Shown piece by piece: positions 1 to 11,978 of a stretch of DNA of 64,000 nucleotides. The number at the start of each line of letters is the position of its first letter. Position 1 is the first letter of the stretch. The notes beneath the pieces were generated by a model. That model ran no database searches and was not told where the DNA came from. It was given only the letters and a program-made list of their open reading frames with translations. Both the position numbers and the translations under genes were made by a program. This stretch comes from Diospyros lotus (taxonomy: Eukaryota; Streptophyta; Magnoliopsida; Ericales; Ebenaceae): NCBI RefSeq assembly GCF_014633365.1, contig NC_068350.1, positions 35,703,119 through 35,767,118 of the forward strand, given 5' to 3'.

Positions 1-146
1 TGTAAGGTATAAAAAAATATAATCTCTAAATTTGTCTTAAAGAAACATAAAAACCTGCTGAAAATATAATTTTGGGGGGGAAAAAAAAGGTGCTTTGCAA
101 AGTGATCAGAAAGGTCCTGAAAAGCCAAAATATCAAGTGATTGTAC

Positions 147-540
147 CTTGAAGACAATCACAGTTCTCTGCCTCCTTCCTCACAACATCAAGCACTGAAT
201 CAATAAGTTCGGCACCTTCAGTGTAATGTCCTTTTGCCCAGTTGTTCCCAGCACCAGACTGACCAAAAACAAAGTTATCGGGGCGGAAGATCTGACCATA
301 GGGACCAGTGCGAACACTGTCCATGGTACCAGGCTCAAGATCCATGAGCACAGCACGAGGAACAAACCTCCCACAGGAAGCCTCGTTGTAGTACACATTA
401 ACACGTTCCAGTTGCAGATCTGAAGTTCCGACATATCTTCCAGTTGGATCTATACCATGTTCGTCACAAACAACTTCCCAAAATTTTGACCCAATCTGGT
501 TTCCACATTGTCCACCTTGCACATGAAGAATCTCTCTCAT
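147..540 (-). CDS. TUB: beta-tubulin, first coding exon (partial gene)
   Basis: Beta-tubulin pairs with alpha-tubulin to form the GTP-binding subunit of microtubules in the cytoplasm. The exon encodes residues 1-131 plus one base of codon 132. It starts with MREI, the tetrapeptide used in tubulin mRNA autoregulation, followed by GGQCGNQIG (nucleotide-binding N-terminus) and [14 protein letters not shown] near residues 96-109. All match plant beta-tubulin closely with no gap. The reading frame stays open to 133, but the splice donor is at 146-145 (CTTCAAG|GTACAA), exactly where plant beta-tubulin genes have their first coding intron (after DCLQ). The rest of the gene, including the GGGTGSG loop, lies off the left edge. 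Family assignment is certain; which isotype cannot be told. Confidence 0.96.
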
Positions 541-545
541 TTTTC

Positions 546-1381
546 CTGAAAATTTAAGAGAAGCAAGAAATTCAGTTCACCTATGGCAAATGAGAAACAG
601 AAAGATCTATGACAAACCAAATAATTTACTCCCGATTTTGCAAATTATACGTGATTGAAGGAGACTCTGAAATTGACTATGATAATTCCAAACAGATGGC
701 GTCGATATAGAAAATATGAGTTAGATGAAGATAAGTTAGCAAAGCTATCACAAAATTCAGACTCAACTTCATACTGAATCATAATCACATACAATCAAAA
801 AGATCAAATTTTAGGAAAACTGAAGCACATAAATAAATCAGAGGAGAAATTGATACAGCGCAAATTTTAACTAAGAAAATGACTATCTCATAATTCCAAA
901 TGAACCAGATCTCGAATAGATCAACACAAAAACGAGCACACTATTAGCCGCATCGTACAGATTACAAGGATCTCCAACAGATCTAGGAACAAAATGAACT
1001 CAGAAATATAGATCAACTTTGAACAGAGTGTATATACAATTCGGCATCAGAAAATCTGCAAAACATATCGAACTAGGTCTCGCAACAATCGGTTTCCAGA
1101 AATGTCACGAAAGGTCAGAGATCCGAAAGGATCAGTACCTAAAGAGTACACTACTCTCTTGAATTATAGAAGAATTAACAATAAACCAACTTACTTCAAT
1201 TGGTGTCTCCATATGCACAGATCAAACCAGAGATACATATGCAATGCAGTGCAGGATTTCCAGATCTAGAATTGTACATTTTCTGAAATTCAATCTAAAT
1301 AAGAAAACGAACTAATGCAAGAAATTGAATACGACATTACAAGATCTTCACGATATCTGGTGGCGGAGAGTAGAGATTTAC
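546..1381 (-). other. probable 5' leader intron of the beta-tubulin gene
   Basis: On the minus strand a pyrimidine-rich acceptor, TTTTCAG|GAAAAATG, ends five bases before the start codon. A good donor, CTTCGCCG|GTAAATC, lies at 1381-1380. The enclosed 836 bases are AT-rich with many stops and no coding signal. Leader introns are known in several plant tubulin genes and can raise expression. The pairing of these two sites is inferred and not supported by any transcript. Confidence 0.6.
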
Positions 1382-1640
1382 CGGCGAAGAGGAGACGACG
1401 CAATTCAAGAACCGAAGATCGATGGAGAGTTTCCTCACTCACTCGACCGACAAGGAGAGAGTGAGAATGCTTCCGTGGAGAGAAAGGTGAACCCTAGAGC
1501 GGTTTATGTACGCGAGCGAACGGTAACGGCGAGATCTAACGGCCAGTGTTATTTCCCTCCTATTTCTTACAGACTGTTGGATGCCGTCCGATGGTGGAAA
1601 TGGACGATCTGGATGGAATCTATTAGTCACGGTGATTAGT
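1382..1640 (-). promoter_or_regulatory. beta-tubulin 5' UTR exon and core promoter candidate
   Basis: This stretch is richer in C and G than its surroundings and contains several CG-rich blocks, as expected for the start of a housekeeping gene. Read on the minus strand it has a TATA-like CATAAACC near 1511-1504 and a pyrimidine-rich leader (CTCTCC, CTCTTCG) ending at the donor at 1381. Short ORFs on both strands here have no recognisable product. Confidence 0.4.
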
Positions 1641-4424
1641 GAGATTTGATTTTTGAAAACTATGTCAGCCCATTGACAAATACACCCTTGATAAAATTAC
1701 GAGAATGCCCTTTCCGAATATATTGGGGTTAAATTCCATTGAATTCTGAGGTCTTGTCTCTTCACCATTTTTACTCATATTTTTATGATTTTATTAAGAG
1801 AGTGTTTGACTTACACTTTTGACCACTTTTAAGTTGCTAGTAAAATTTAAATATAACTAGTTACATATTTGTTAAAATTAAAAAATTTAAAAATTATCAA
1901 ATTTAAACATTAGTTTTTAATAATTATATATAATTTATTAATATATAATGATAAATTTTTTATCAGTTAGACATTAATTTATAATTTTTTATTAAAAAAT
2001 TAATATTTTTATAAATTTTATTTATATTATTTAACAACATGTCTATTTTAGTTGTTAAGTTCTTATAAATTATCAATTTTTTTAGATCAAACACATTTAT
2101 CTAAATATATTATTAACTTAAAAAATGGTAAGCCGAACATCATCTAAATAATTTTTTTGTAAGATTAAAAAACGTATTTATCTTTTAAATTTTTTTAAAA
2201 AAAAACAAAATAAATGAATACAAAATATTAAAAGTAAATTAGAATCGACGCCTATAAATGATGAATTCTCATGTAGCTAAAAAATAATATGTAAGAATAA
2301 TATTTACTAACAAAAAATGAATTAGGTAAAATTTTTTATGAATAAATATCATAAGTGACACATTACCTAAATGGCCACTTTTACACTAAGACAAGCAAAC
2401 AACAAATACTCATCAAATACAAAATATGATAAAAAAAAAAAAAAGTTACTAATCATGTCCCTCCATTTTTGTGAATTGACAACAATTTCATCGTACCTAT
2501 AAATGAAGATTTTCGTTACTTTATCTATTATGAAATAATAATTCATGCTCCCTAGACAATTAATACACCAACTTATAAATCGATAAATGACTTGCAGTCA
2601 TGCGAAGGCTGAAACTTTAGCAATAAGATACCCATTTCTATTTTGAATAAATTATACTTAAAACCCTTTATAGTTTGACCTAATTGCATGAAAACCCTCT
2701 ACGAGTAAAAAATATCTCTAAAAGTTCATGTAATTTATTTATTTATTTGCTTAAATCACCTCTCTTTTAGTTTAAAAATGTATTTAAATACGATTTCAAA
2801 GCAAGAAAAATAGACCACAAATATAAGATTGGCAAAATTGATCATTCCGATGAAACTCTACCCTACTTTTCCTTGATTAAGGTAGAGGTTAAAGACCATT
2901 TATCGTGGTCGATGTGAAAGGTAGAGTTTTTTTCCAACTAATTTATGGGTACATTTTTTGAATTTTGGACCTTTAGGTTGTACATTTCTTAAACTTTATC
3001 TTTCACTAAATTACTCTCCAAACTTTTTTGAAATAATTAAATAGTTAAAGCAACCTTTTTATTACTAACAACGATAAGTAAATTAATCATACATCTCTTA
3101 AATTTTGGACCAACGATTCTTATGGAAAAGGTGTTGAAATCATTTTGAGAAAGTTCATTAACTAATCTGGCAAAAAATAAATTTTAAGGGATGTTTGGAC
3201 TAAAAAATTCAAAATTCAAGAGATACATTTTAATTTTCCAAACATCATTAATAACGCGGAGGGCGTTGTGCCTATTTTAATTTTGATATTTAAAATAATA
3301 TTTATATATTAATAATTATATAGCGAGTCATAATCCATACTTATTTTCAATAAAAAAAACTAATATTCTTATTAGGTTTTCAAGTAACATTATATTTAAT
3401 TTTAATAGTAAAATAAGAAATTAAATTAAATGAATGGAATGATAAGTAATGGGGGGCTTGGGAAAGTGATGCAACGCCAACATCCACCTTGAAGGCAGGA
3501 GCCCCATAAACATCCCTATCCACTCCACTACTCACCTTGCTTGCCTAACTTGAGGTGGTACATGATAATCATCTCAACTCCATATTTGTTTATTTATTTA
3601 TTATTTTTTAAAAATATAAATTTTTTGATAATACTCTAAAAGTCTAAAAAAAATAATATATATCGAGAATAAATAAATAAGAAAATAATATTAATTGAAT
3701 ACTTTTTAAGTTAAATGTAAATAAAAAAAAACTCTCAAATTAAACGTGTTTGAGTTGGGAAAGTTCAGGAATGAGTGATCTCATGAGAAGTTTGCGTAGA
3801 TCTATCAAGATAAGTTGTTTCGATTCTTTTTATCGCTCGATATAAAATACTATATTTTTATTTTTAATTTTATTCATCAGAGAATTTTGATTATTTTCAT
3901 TACGTCGCTAAATATTAATGCAGTATGTTATATTAGATAATTTAGTTGACTGACGAGATAATAGGAAATTGAATCCTGACTTAATTTTCACCCTCAAATA
4001 GAGTGAAAACCAAGCAAACATAAACAAATAAAAATAAATTACAAAGACCTTTAAATCTAATTTTAAACTAAAGAATTCCAAATTTAAAATTTAAATACAA
4101 TTTAATCCCTATAATTTAAGTATTTATGCTGAAAGGTTACAGTCAATTGGGATTACGTGTGAATTGGGTTCCTTTCTTAACCCCCTAAATTGATTGGAGG
4201 CACTAACCAACCCATGCCCCCCTAAAACTGGACTAATTTGGGCAGTTGGACTGTCCAGTGAAGGTATATTAGTCCAGGACCCCAGGTCAAGAAAAAGACT
4301 AATTATGGTATATTAGGGATGGTATAGTTAGGTTAATTTGAAAAAAAAAATTATAATAATATTTGATAGATACAGTTAATGATTGAGTAAAATACATACG
4401 AAGCCCCCAAGGTATAGATCAAGT
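1641..4424. other. AT-rich intergenic DNA
   Basis: About 2.8 kb with many A/T runs, frequent stops in all frames and no coding signal. The phrases around 2640-2760 and 2940-3240 resemble decayed transposon ends, but no inverted repeat or target duplication could be matched. A slightly GC-richer island at 3440-3560 has no ORF. Nothing else can be supported. Confidence 0.6.
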
Positions 4425-4675
4425 AACAAAGCAAAAACTGTTGGGGTGTTGCTCTTTGAACCCTTAGATTCCATATTCAAACCCTGATCAGGAGAGAAAT
4501 CTCAAAATAGTCTATGGTAACCTTGGAAGTTGAAAGACTATCAGACCGTCTTCACGTTTGGGGAGAAAGGCTAGGGGCGAAATTAGTTGCTGGGTTCTCT
4601 GATTTACATCTCCTACTAAAATCGTGGGGTCGAGTAGTAGTGGGCATTTATGATGGTGCGTTAACAAAAAAAAAA
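4425..4675 (+). mobile_element. SINE-like short retroposon
   Basis: A roughly 250-bp segment of mixed composition stands out from AT-rich flanks. It has a tRNA-like head (AAGCAAAAACTGTTGGGG, then a TTCAAACCCTG box-B-like motif near 4474-4484), a GC-richer body and a short A-run at 4666-4676. This layout (Pol III-like boxes, no ORF, A tail) is that of a plant SINE. The 5' limit is uncertain and no target duplication was found, so this is a family-level guess. Confidence 0.45.
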
Positions 4676-4932
4676 ATATGAATATAGTTATAATTAGAAA
4701 TAAAAAATTAATGACTTTAGATATCATTATTGATATTAAAAAATAATCATAAATGTAGACGTAAGTGACATTTAATCATAATCGATTCATAATCGTAACC
4801 CACAATTGGATATATATTATTAATTTTTTATATATAATATGGTATTAGTTTATATGAATTATTAATTTAAAATTAATTTAAATGGATATTTTCAATTTTG
4901 TCTCCCAATTTGGTGTATTTTTAGGTGTTGGT

Positions 4933-7900
4933 TGTAACGCCCCATTTTCTGAGTACGTTATAACTTAGGATAATTCTAGGATAATAATTTTTTTTATTTA
5001 AACTACGACTAAACCATATCATTTCTCATATCTATCCCAAAATCTCCATTTATTTATCTCATAAGAGAATCATCATAAACATTAAGAGTGTATTTAATTA
5101 CACACATTTGCCATAGAAAATATGTAATTATTATACATTTTCTATAGAAAATAATCAAACACTCTTAACTTTTTTATGGAAAAATATGTATGGTACAAGC
5201 ATTTAAAACTTATTTCCATGAAATTCATTTTTCAAGGGGTGGGGTGATTTTTGTTTTCTAGGCAATATTATATAGAATTAAATTATAGGTAATACAATTA
5301 AATACACCTTAAATACGAAAGTTAGAAATGAACCTAACATCTTCACATTAATCATAAATCAATTCTTACATTCTCATTAACCATAAATAAGGTTATATAT
5401 CATCATTAAATATAAATGAGACTATACATCATCATTTCTTAAAACGTTCAAAATTTGAAATAACAGAACTTAAATATATGGGCTATATAACATACATTCA
5501 GCTCATCACATAACTCATCATGCACTTTGCTAAGTGTCATTTCATGCCCCATTCATCTTCATTTCTGCTACAATTTACATCTAGAACGTTTAAATATTTC
5601 AAGGGCAAAACCCAAGTTAGATGATGAATCATTTAAATAAGGGAATAAAACATTTAATACTCATGTATGTATACAATGCACATAACAACATAACTCTCAT
5701 GTTTGGATCGATTGCATCTTAAGATTACCTGTCATTTTTCCAGTCTCTCTGCCAAACCGAGGTATATGAGTGCACCCTTGGTAAAGCAACGACGCTAATA
5801 CCTATCCCAAACCTATGCAACGTATGATCGTGAATCTCATCATGCCCATATGCATATTTCATAAATCAAGCATATAAATGTAATCTACATGACATACTCA
5901 CATCAAGACATGACAACATGATAAAATCATTTACATAAAATAAAATTTTGGAATCGAACCACTTACAAATCAAGTACTTTTATAAAACTAAATTCAATTA
6001 GAAAGTACCACTTACCTTCTCAGTTTATCGATTACATCGATATTCGCGCCTTATCTAGAAATATGTGAATCGTCTCGATTTGCCTACTAACCTCAAAATT
6101 CACACAAGTCACTTCAACTTAGACCTCAAAACATCCTAATCATCATATTTATTTAAATAAATATTAAAACCTATTTTTCATAATTTCTTACATTTCTTTA
6201 TTTTTCTTTCTATTTCTTCCTATTTTTCCTCAATAAATCCAAACTAAATATTTTCTCAAATATTTCACTATAAAAATTCATAAAATAACATTCCTGAATT
6301 TCTAAAATTTTCTAATAAATTTTACTTTTACTTGACTTAGCCTCTCAGGCTTCCTCGATAAGCGTGCCCTAACATCGAAATACGTGTTCGATCAATTTTA
6401 TGGCTTCGGAAAACTCCTCTAGCCCCAAAATATAATTCCTAGAATTATTTTGATATTTTTTCGAAATTTTTCTCCACATTTTTTCTATATTTTTCCTTTC
6501 TTTTCCTTTTTTTTTTTTTTCTCATTCCTTTATTCTTCTTCTTCCTTCCTTCCTTGCTCCCTGCTACGCACGAACACTTGCAACGCCCGACCTACGCACT
6601 GCCTCTTCGCAGCCACCACCGCTCTTCGTGAGCGCCACCACAGCCATCCGCAGCTCGCCATCAGTCGCCCCAACGGCCACCACCGTTGCGGCTAGCATCC
6701 CCGTGCATCCAGCTTGCATCTAGCTCGCGGCTATGGTCGCCCCTACTCGCACCTCTAGCCATTGAAAATGGCCACATCGGCTAGCCCTTGGCCGCCCCTA
6801 ACCGCCTCCCTTGTTGCTCCGCTTCGCTCGGCTCCTCTGCGTTGCCCCTGCTTGCTCGAGCTTGTGGCCATGCAAAGCCGGCCCAAGGCTTAATGGGGCC
6901 CTAAGCTATAATAATTTTTGTGCTCTTCAAAAAATAATAAAAATTATTAAAAATCATATTTATTACATGACACACTTTTCATTGTTTGGTTTGGAAGCAT
7001 TTTTCTCACACTTGAAAGAATTTATTGTATGTACTTGTATTTTTTGGGGCCCCAACCAACAGCTCCTATATTTTTTGGGGGTCCCAAAAAATTGAGGGCC
7101 CTAGGTAGTGGCCTATGCCTTGGTCCGGCCCTGCGGCCATGGCTGTTTGCTGCTTTGGGCAGCCATCAATCGTCCTCTCCACCTCACGCTCTCGACCTCT
7201 CTCTCAAGCTTTGCTCTTTGATCCCTCTGCCAAGCTCTCTCTCTCCCATGGACTCAAATCTCGGCCCTCTACACAACTACATACACACAACACATAAGTA
7301 TATATATATATATTTATATAATACACTTAATATCCTATCTAATCTCAGATGTCTCAGCTTATCTATTCCAAATTTCCTCAAATCTTGTCGTCCACTTTCC
7401 CTCAAATCTTCAATTCTTGTGGAAATTTGGCTGCCTCACACATACACGTGCACAACTATATATATATATATCACTTTATATTACCCCATAATAATAAAAA
7501 AATTATACATTTAAATCCCAAGATTCATCTTTATTATCCTTGAGAATTTCTTAATTTGTAAATACACCCTCAAACGTTAAATAAATTTACATTACGATGC
7601 AGAAAAATCCCAAAATTAGTAATTTTAAACTTACTTAATAAGGACAATTTCGTCCTTGTGCCATCCTCGAACCTTTGATTCGTCTTGAAATCACTTCAGG
7701 GTTGATTCTTATGAAAAATCGAAACCCCCTCAAGGTTCCGTTTATTTTTCGAGAGTCTCCTACGATAATTCGATTTTTTAGCCTAAATTATAGCTGTATT
7801 TTAGTTATATCGAAAACAGTCTTGATTCTCATTTCTTTTAATACTATAAATCCTGTCTCAGGACGCTCATGAAGACCATATCATTTTTCATAGACATTTA

Positions 7901-8042
7901 CACTTCGAGACATTTCCTGCAGTCGATTCAGTACTTATAATTGTAAGAAATTATATTTATGCCCCTAATTTTTTGATAATTTCACATATGATCCATGTTA
8001 AAATTATTCTTGAACCTTTTTGAAAAATTCTGGGATATTACA
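4933..8042 (+). mobile_element. solo LTR of a large Ty3/gypsy-type retrotransposon
   Basis: The 3,110-bp segment begins TGTAACGCCCC and ends GGGATATTACA, the TG...CA ends of an LTR. It is flanked on both sides by the identical 5-bp target duplication TTGGT (4928-4932 and 8043-8047). There is no primer site, gag or pol inside, so it is a solo LTR left by unequal recombination between two LTRs. The TGTAAC(A/G)CCCC start and 3 kb length are typical of plant chromovirus (Tekay-like) LTRs; that lineage call is inferred. Several ORFs of 60-160 codons inside (6450-7872) look like chance frames. A hAT MITE is nested at 6873-7133. Confidence 0.88.
6873..7133. mobile_element. non-autonomous hAT element (MITE) nested in the solo LTR
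   Basis: The ends form a 17-bp inverted repeat with three mismatches: CAAAGCCGGCCCAAGGC on the left and the complement of GCCTTGGTCCGGCCCTG on the right. The 8-bp flanks TGGCCATG (6865-6872) and CGGCCATG (7134-7141) differ at one base, as expected of an old hAT target duplication. At 261 bp it has no coding capacity. The ends resemble those of the 4.1 kb hAT element at 55855-59934, which could be a relative of its mobilising source. Confidence 0.8.
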
Positions 8043-8047
8043 TTGGT

Positions 8048-9958
8048 TGCCCATTATGTATTTTTATTAATTTTTTTATTATACAATTTACTAAAATTGT
8101 TACAAATACAAAAATGTGAATATAACTAATCTCTCCATTAAGGATACAATAATAAAAATTCATGATCATACAATTACGATTATAAACACCATTACAAATG
8201 TAAAATTATAATTACAAATTCAATTATAATTAGGGGAGAGCAAAAAGTTTAGTTTACCTGAACTAATCGAATCGAACTTGTTGGTTCAGTTCAATCTTTT
8301 TCTTACATTGATAAAACAACGTCGTTTTCTTCGATTTTATATATTTTTTATTGGTTATTTTAATTTTTTTATATTTTTTCAATTTAATTTTTTTTTATCG
8401 ATTAGTTCGATTTTTTAACTTAATCAGTCGGTTGGATTCAGCTTTTAACTCCTTAATTTAATTTAATCAATTACTAGATTTCAATAGACTGTTTGCACGC
8501 TCTTAATTATCTTAAATATCATAACAAAATCAATTGATATGATATGATAGGGGACCGCATAATTATTTAATTATTATATTTTAAATCATTATTTAATTAT
8601 GTTGACAACTATGCAAAGTTCGAACCTAATCAAGCAAACACATGATTAGCCAGTAATAGGACGAGGTTAAATGTCCGTCCACAGACAAAGAGGGCTCACG
8701 GATTGATTTATAAGGGTAATTTCGTCATTGAATGCAACACAATGGAGGGACAAAGTGGTCTTTCCACATTTTGGGGAAATCAAGGGATGGCCTTTTTTGT
8801 AATTAGACATGGCACCCTAAATTTCAGCGTCCAAAGCTTTTTACCCCAGTTCGCTTTTCCTAAGATACTAGAGCCAGGACCACTGTAGCCTGGCGCGTCC
8901 CAATTAGCATGCCTCTCTAACGTCTCTACCCTTTCTAAAATGAGTAATATAATATTATAATATTTTTAAATTAAAATATAAAATATTTAAAATAAAATAA
9001 AATTTTAATATTTTAATTAAATTATTTGTTAAATTTCTTAACATAACTCGAGAGATATATAAATTATTATTTTTTTATTTGTAAAATTTTACATAAATTT
9101 ATTTGAAAGAAGAGATACAAATTTATCTAAATAATTATTGATAAGAAATCATGACTTAACGGTAAAGTATGTAGAGTTTCACAAGGAGTATCAGACATCA
9201 AATTCTTGTGGTGATATTTGTCTCATATAGAGGTGTGAACTGAATGTTTTACTTTATGTATGTATAGACTGTAATCGTATATAAATTTATTTGACGGGCG
9301 AAATAGGGGGAAGGCTACTCATCCCTAGAATTAGTCGAAAGAAGCTTGAAACTTGGATTATAATAAAAAATTAATAAACATAATAAAAAATATTTTTATC
9401 TCACTTTTTTTAATCTATATTTTGGATAACAAATACTACCCGAGTTGAGAAAATTGTGTATTCATCTTTCGTTTTCAAATGCAAACCGTTTTTATAAAAA
9501 AACGTATCAAAATTTGAAGAGTTGTGACTGAATTTACTCACTTTTTTCGTGACGTATGCTTTGTAAAATTTTGTATTAAGATATCTTTTTAGTTTGGGAG
9601 TTGTTTTACTTAAGTCAAAAATTTGACTGGATTTTTAACTTGTATTAATATTTATGAATAATTTTATCACTATATAAAATTGTTAAACATCACCAAATAA
9701 ATCTTTTCATTTAAATTTTTTTATTGGATGTTGCATCTCACGCAGAATGAAGGCGCGTGAAGTTAGAAGATGGATAGAAAAGAGACTAAACTGGGGCTTA
9801 AGTACGTTGCAGCAGCTTGTTTCCAATCCAATCGAAGACCTCTTTTCTATATAACTCGAGTTAAGTATTAGCACAACAACTATCCTCGAGGGCACAGCTC
9901 AGCGATTCTGGTGTGATTCACATGAGGATTCTTTCGTCGTGATTTGAGTCATTGTTTC
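8048..9958. other. intergenic DNA, mostly AT-rich
   Basis: No coding signal. The part at 8225-8470 has repeated TCGATTCGAT-like and GGTTCAGTTCAAT phrases, also seen at 17530-17920, and is probably an eroded transposon. The segment 8640-8930 is more balanced in composition and has a 61-codon open frame with no recognisable product. The rest (8940-9958) is A/T-rich with nothing supportable. Confidence 0.5.
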
Positions 9959-10556
9959 GAGATTAAAAGAAAATTCTATTTGTAACCATAGTTTTTATTC
10001 TTCACAACTAATGGAAGTAAAATTTTAGTTTTTGCTATTTACAATCAGAATAATTACTTTTTACAATCATTTATATTCCAAACATATCTTCTAAACATCC
10101 ATCCTTCAAAAAATAGTCCCACGCGCAACAAACTCTCTTCACATCACTTCTCACATCAAACCATCTTCAGATCATTGCCATATCGCCAAAGTCGCTTGCT
10201 TTGCCCGCCCTTTTCGCTGGATTTTCTCGCTTTCTCATCGAAATCACAGAAGTCAAGTAAGAAAGATTTAAGAAAATTCTATTTGCAACCAAGTGTGTTT
10301 TGCTTCTCGTGAGATAATATGGTTGTCCATCATCGCACCAGAAGATTTGAGAGCTTTGAAAGTACCTAAATCCATAATTTTAGGAAAATATAATTCTCCC
10401 GAACCCATGAATTCAGGAAAAATATTTTTTTCAAATCCACATATATATGTATGCATGTAATATAAAATCATTCTCATAAAATATTACTGCATTTGATTAG
10501 GTTTAACCATTTGTAATTTTCACGTGACAAACTCTCGAATCCATTTGTAATCGTAC

Positions 10557-10915
10557 ATGCATTCTCCCGAATCCATGGGTTCGGGAGAATGCAATTCTCT
10601 CGAATTTATAAGTTTGGGAGAATTGATTTTTTCCGACGAGAGAATTAATTTTTTTCGAATTTATAGATTAATCCTGTGTTCGGGGAACCTCAAACCCCTC
10701 GAAACTTGTTATTTTGAGGGTGAGGGGTTTCCCGAATCGTTGGGTTCGTGGAACCCCTCACCCCCGAATCTCATTGTTCGGGGAATTAGGGGTTCCCTGA
10801 ACCGCGGGGTTCCGGGAACCACTTACCCCCCGAATAGCGAGGTTCGAGGAACCCCTAACCCCCCAAATCTCGTTGTTCAAGAGATTAGGGGTTTCTCGAA
10901 TCACGAGGTTCAGAT
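10557..10915. repeat. array of short palindromic repeats (TTCGGGGAA / CCCCGAATC type)
   Basis: Successive units such as TTCTCCCGAATCCATGGG TTCGGGAGAA are near-perfect palindromes. They are followed by GGTTCG-GGAACCCCTAACCCCC units repeated about every 50-60 bases with alternating polarity. Composition jumps from about 30% to over 50% GC. The long forward frame across it (126 codons) repeats the same words in different forms and is judged to be a by-product of the repeats. Confidence 0.75.
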
Positions 10916-11135
10916 CGCTATGTTATTATTTTTTTAATTAATATTAAACGTAAATCGTGTATTATCTTAATTTTTTAATTAATCCTAAATAATGCAACCT
11001 AATTCGTGTATTAGTGTAAAATCGTGTATTATCGTGTTTAGTGTAATTGTGCAGATAAATAATGAGAATTTGTGTTTTAGAAATATTAATAATTTGTGTG
11101 TTTTAGAAATATTAATAATTTATGTTACCTCATTT

Positions 11136-11350
11136 GTAGTAAACGGTTGAATAGCATCAAATGACTGTTGAAATGGAAAAAAAAAATTATGTAAATAAAA
11201 AAACAAACAATTTGAAAACATTGTTCAAATAATAATAAAATGAAAGTTGAATAATGTATGATACCTGATTGTTAGTAAATGGTTCAATAGCATCAAATGA
11301 CTGTTGAAATGAACAAAAATTATGTAAATAAAAAATATAAATAATTTGAA
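11136..11350 (+). repeat. imperfect direct repeat of about 75 bp
   Basis: The phrase GGTT(G/C)AATAGCATCAAAT, then GACTGTTGAAATG and TTATGTAAATAAAAAA, occurs at about 11142-11205 and again at 11280-11335, separated by about 65 bp. It is part of the Mutator-like element's interior. Confidence 0.75.
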
Positions 11351-11353
11351 GCA

Positions 11354-11490
11354 ATGAAATATCCTAAATCGTTGGATTTGGGGCATCCTTCCCAAATCCT
11401 TCGGTTCGGATACTCAAGGAGTCCTCGAATCCTTCAATTCGGGAGGTATCAACTCCCTCGAATCCAAGGATTCAGGGGATCCTTCTCTAG
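11354..11490. repeat. second small palindrome array
   Basis: Units built on GAATCC / GGATTC and CCTTCGGTTCGG recur with inverted polarity, related in wording to the 10557-10915 array but separated from it by about 440 bp. No coding signal is seen. Confidence 0.55.
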
Positions 11491-11978
11491 TCGACACTCC
11501 AAGTGTTTCAACTCCTGGTTCTCGCCTGTTAATGATAAACAAAATTAGACAAATTTTCAAATACCTCATGAATTTCATCATTTTGTTTCTCATCGAAACA
11601 GGAATAGTTATTATCTTATTTGTAAAACTCTGTAAACATTTGTCTATAATAATATTCCATGCTTAACTTGCCTATGAAGAACAGAAATGTGCTTAGCAAT
11701 CTTCGATGTTGAATAATAGTTGTTGTGTAATGCTTGATATTGAATAATAATGGTTGCACGGTATGAGTGAGTAAAGGTATTCAAGTGTGGTGAGCTATGA
11801 CGATGATGGGTGAGAAAGTACGTGCACGCGCTTAAAAGAGTAATGGTTGGTGGTTGAGTGTAAAGAATTTAAATGAAGGGTAAATATAAGATTTTATTTC
11901 AGAGTATTTTAGGAATATTAAAAGTGAGTTGCGGAGAGCAAAACTTATGGTTGCAAATAAAATTTCCCGGGATCAAAA

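Larger units (their letters stand above)
9969..11968. mobile_element. non-autonomous Mutator-like element with palindromic interior
   Basis: The two ends are inverted copies over about 45 bp: GAAAATTCTATTTGTAACCA on the left, GGAAATTTTATTTGCAACCA on the right when complemented, continuing into GTTTT-CT-C-CAACT. Flanks GAGATTAAAA (9959-9968) and GGGATCAAAA (11969-11978) agree at 8 of 10 bases, fitting the 9-10 bp duplication of Mutator-like elements. A further direct copy of the left end begins at 10274. There is no transposase; the interior is dominated by short inverted repeats (10557-10915 and 11354-11490) and one 75-bp direct repeat. Superfamily is inferred from TIR and TSD length only. 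Confidence 0.65.

Noticed and set aside
7029..7514. 161-codon frame inside the solo LTR
   Set aside because: It crosses the border of the nested MITE and has low-complexity composition and no domain.
10557..10937. 126-codon forward frame over the palindrome array; also considered as a CRISPR-like array
   Set aside because: The words are palindromic and contiguous, with no regular repeat and unique spacer pattern, and the frame is a by-product of repeat units. This is plant nuclear DNA.
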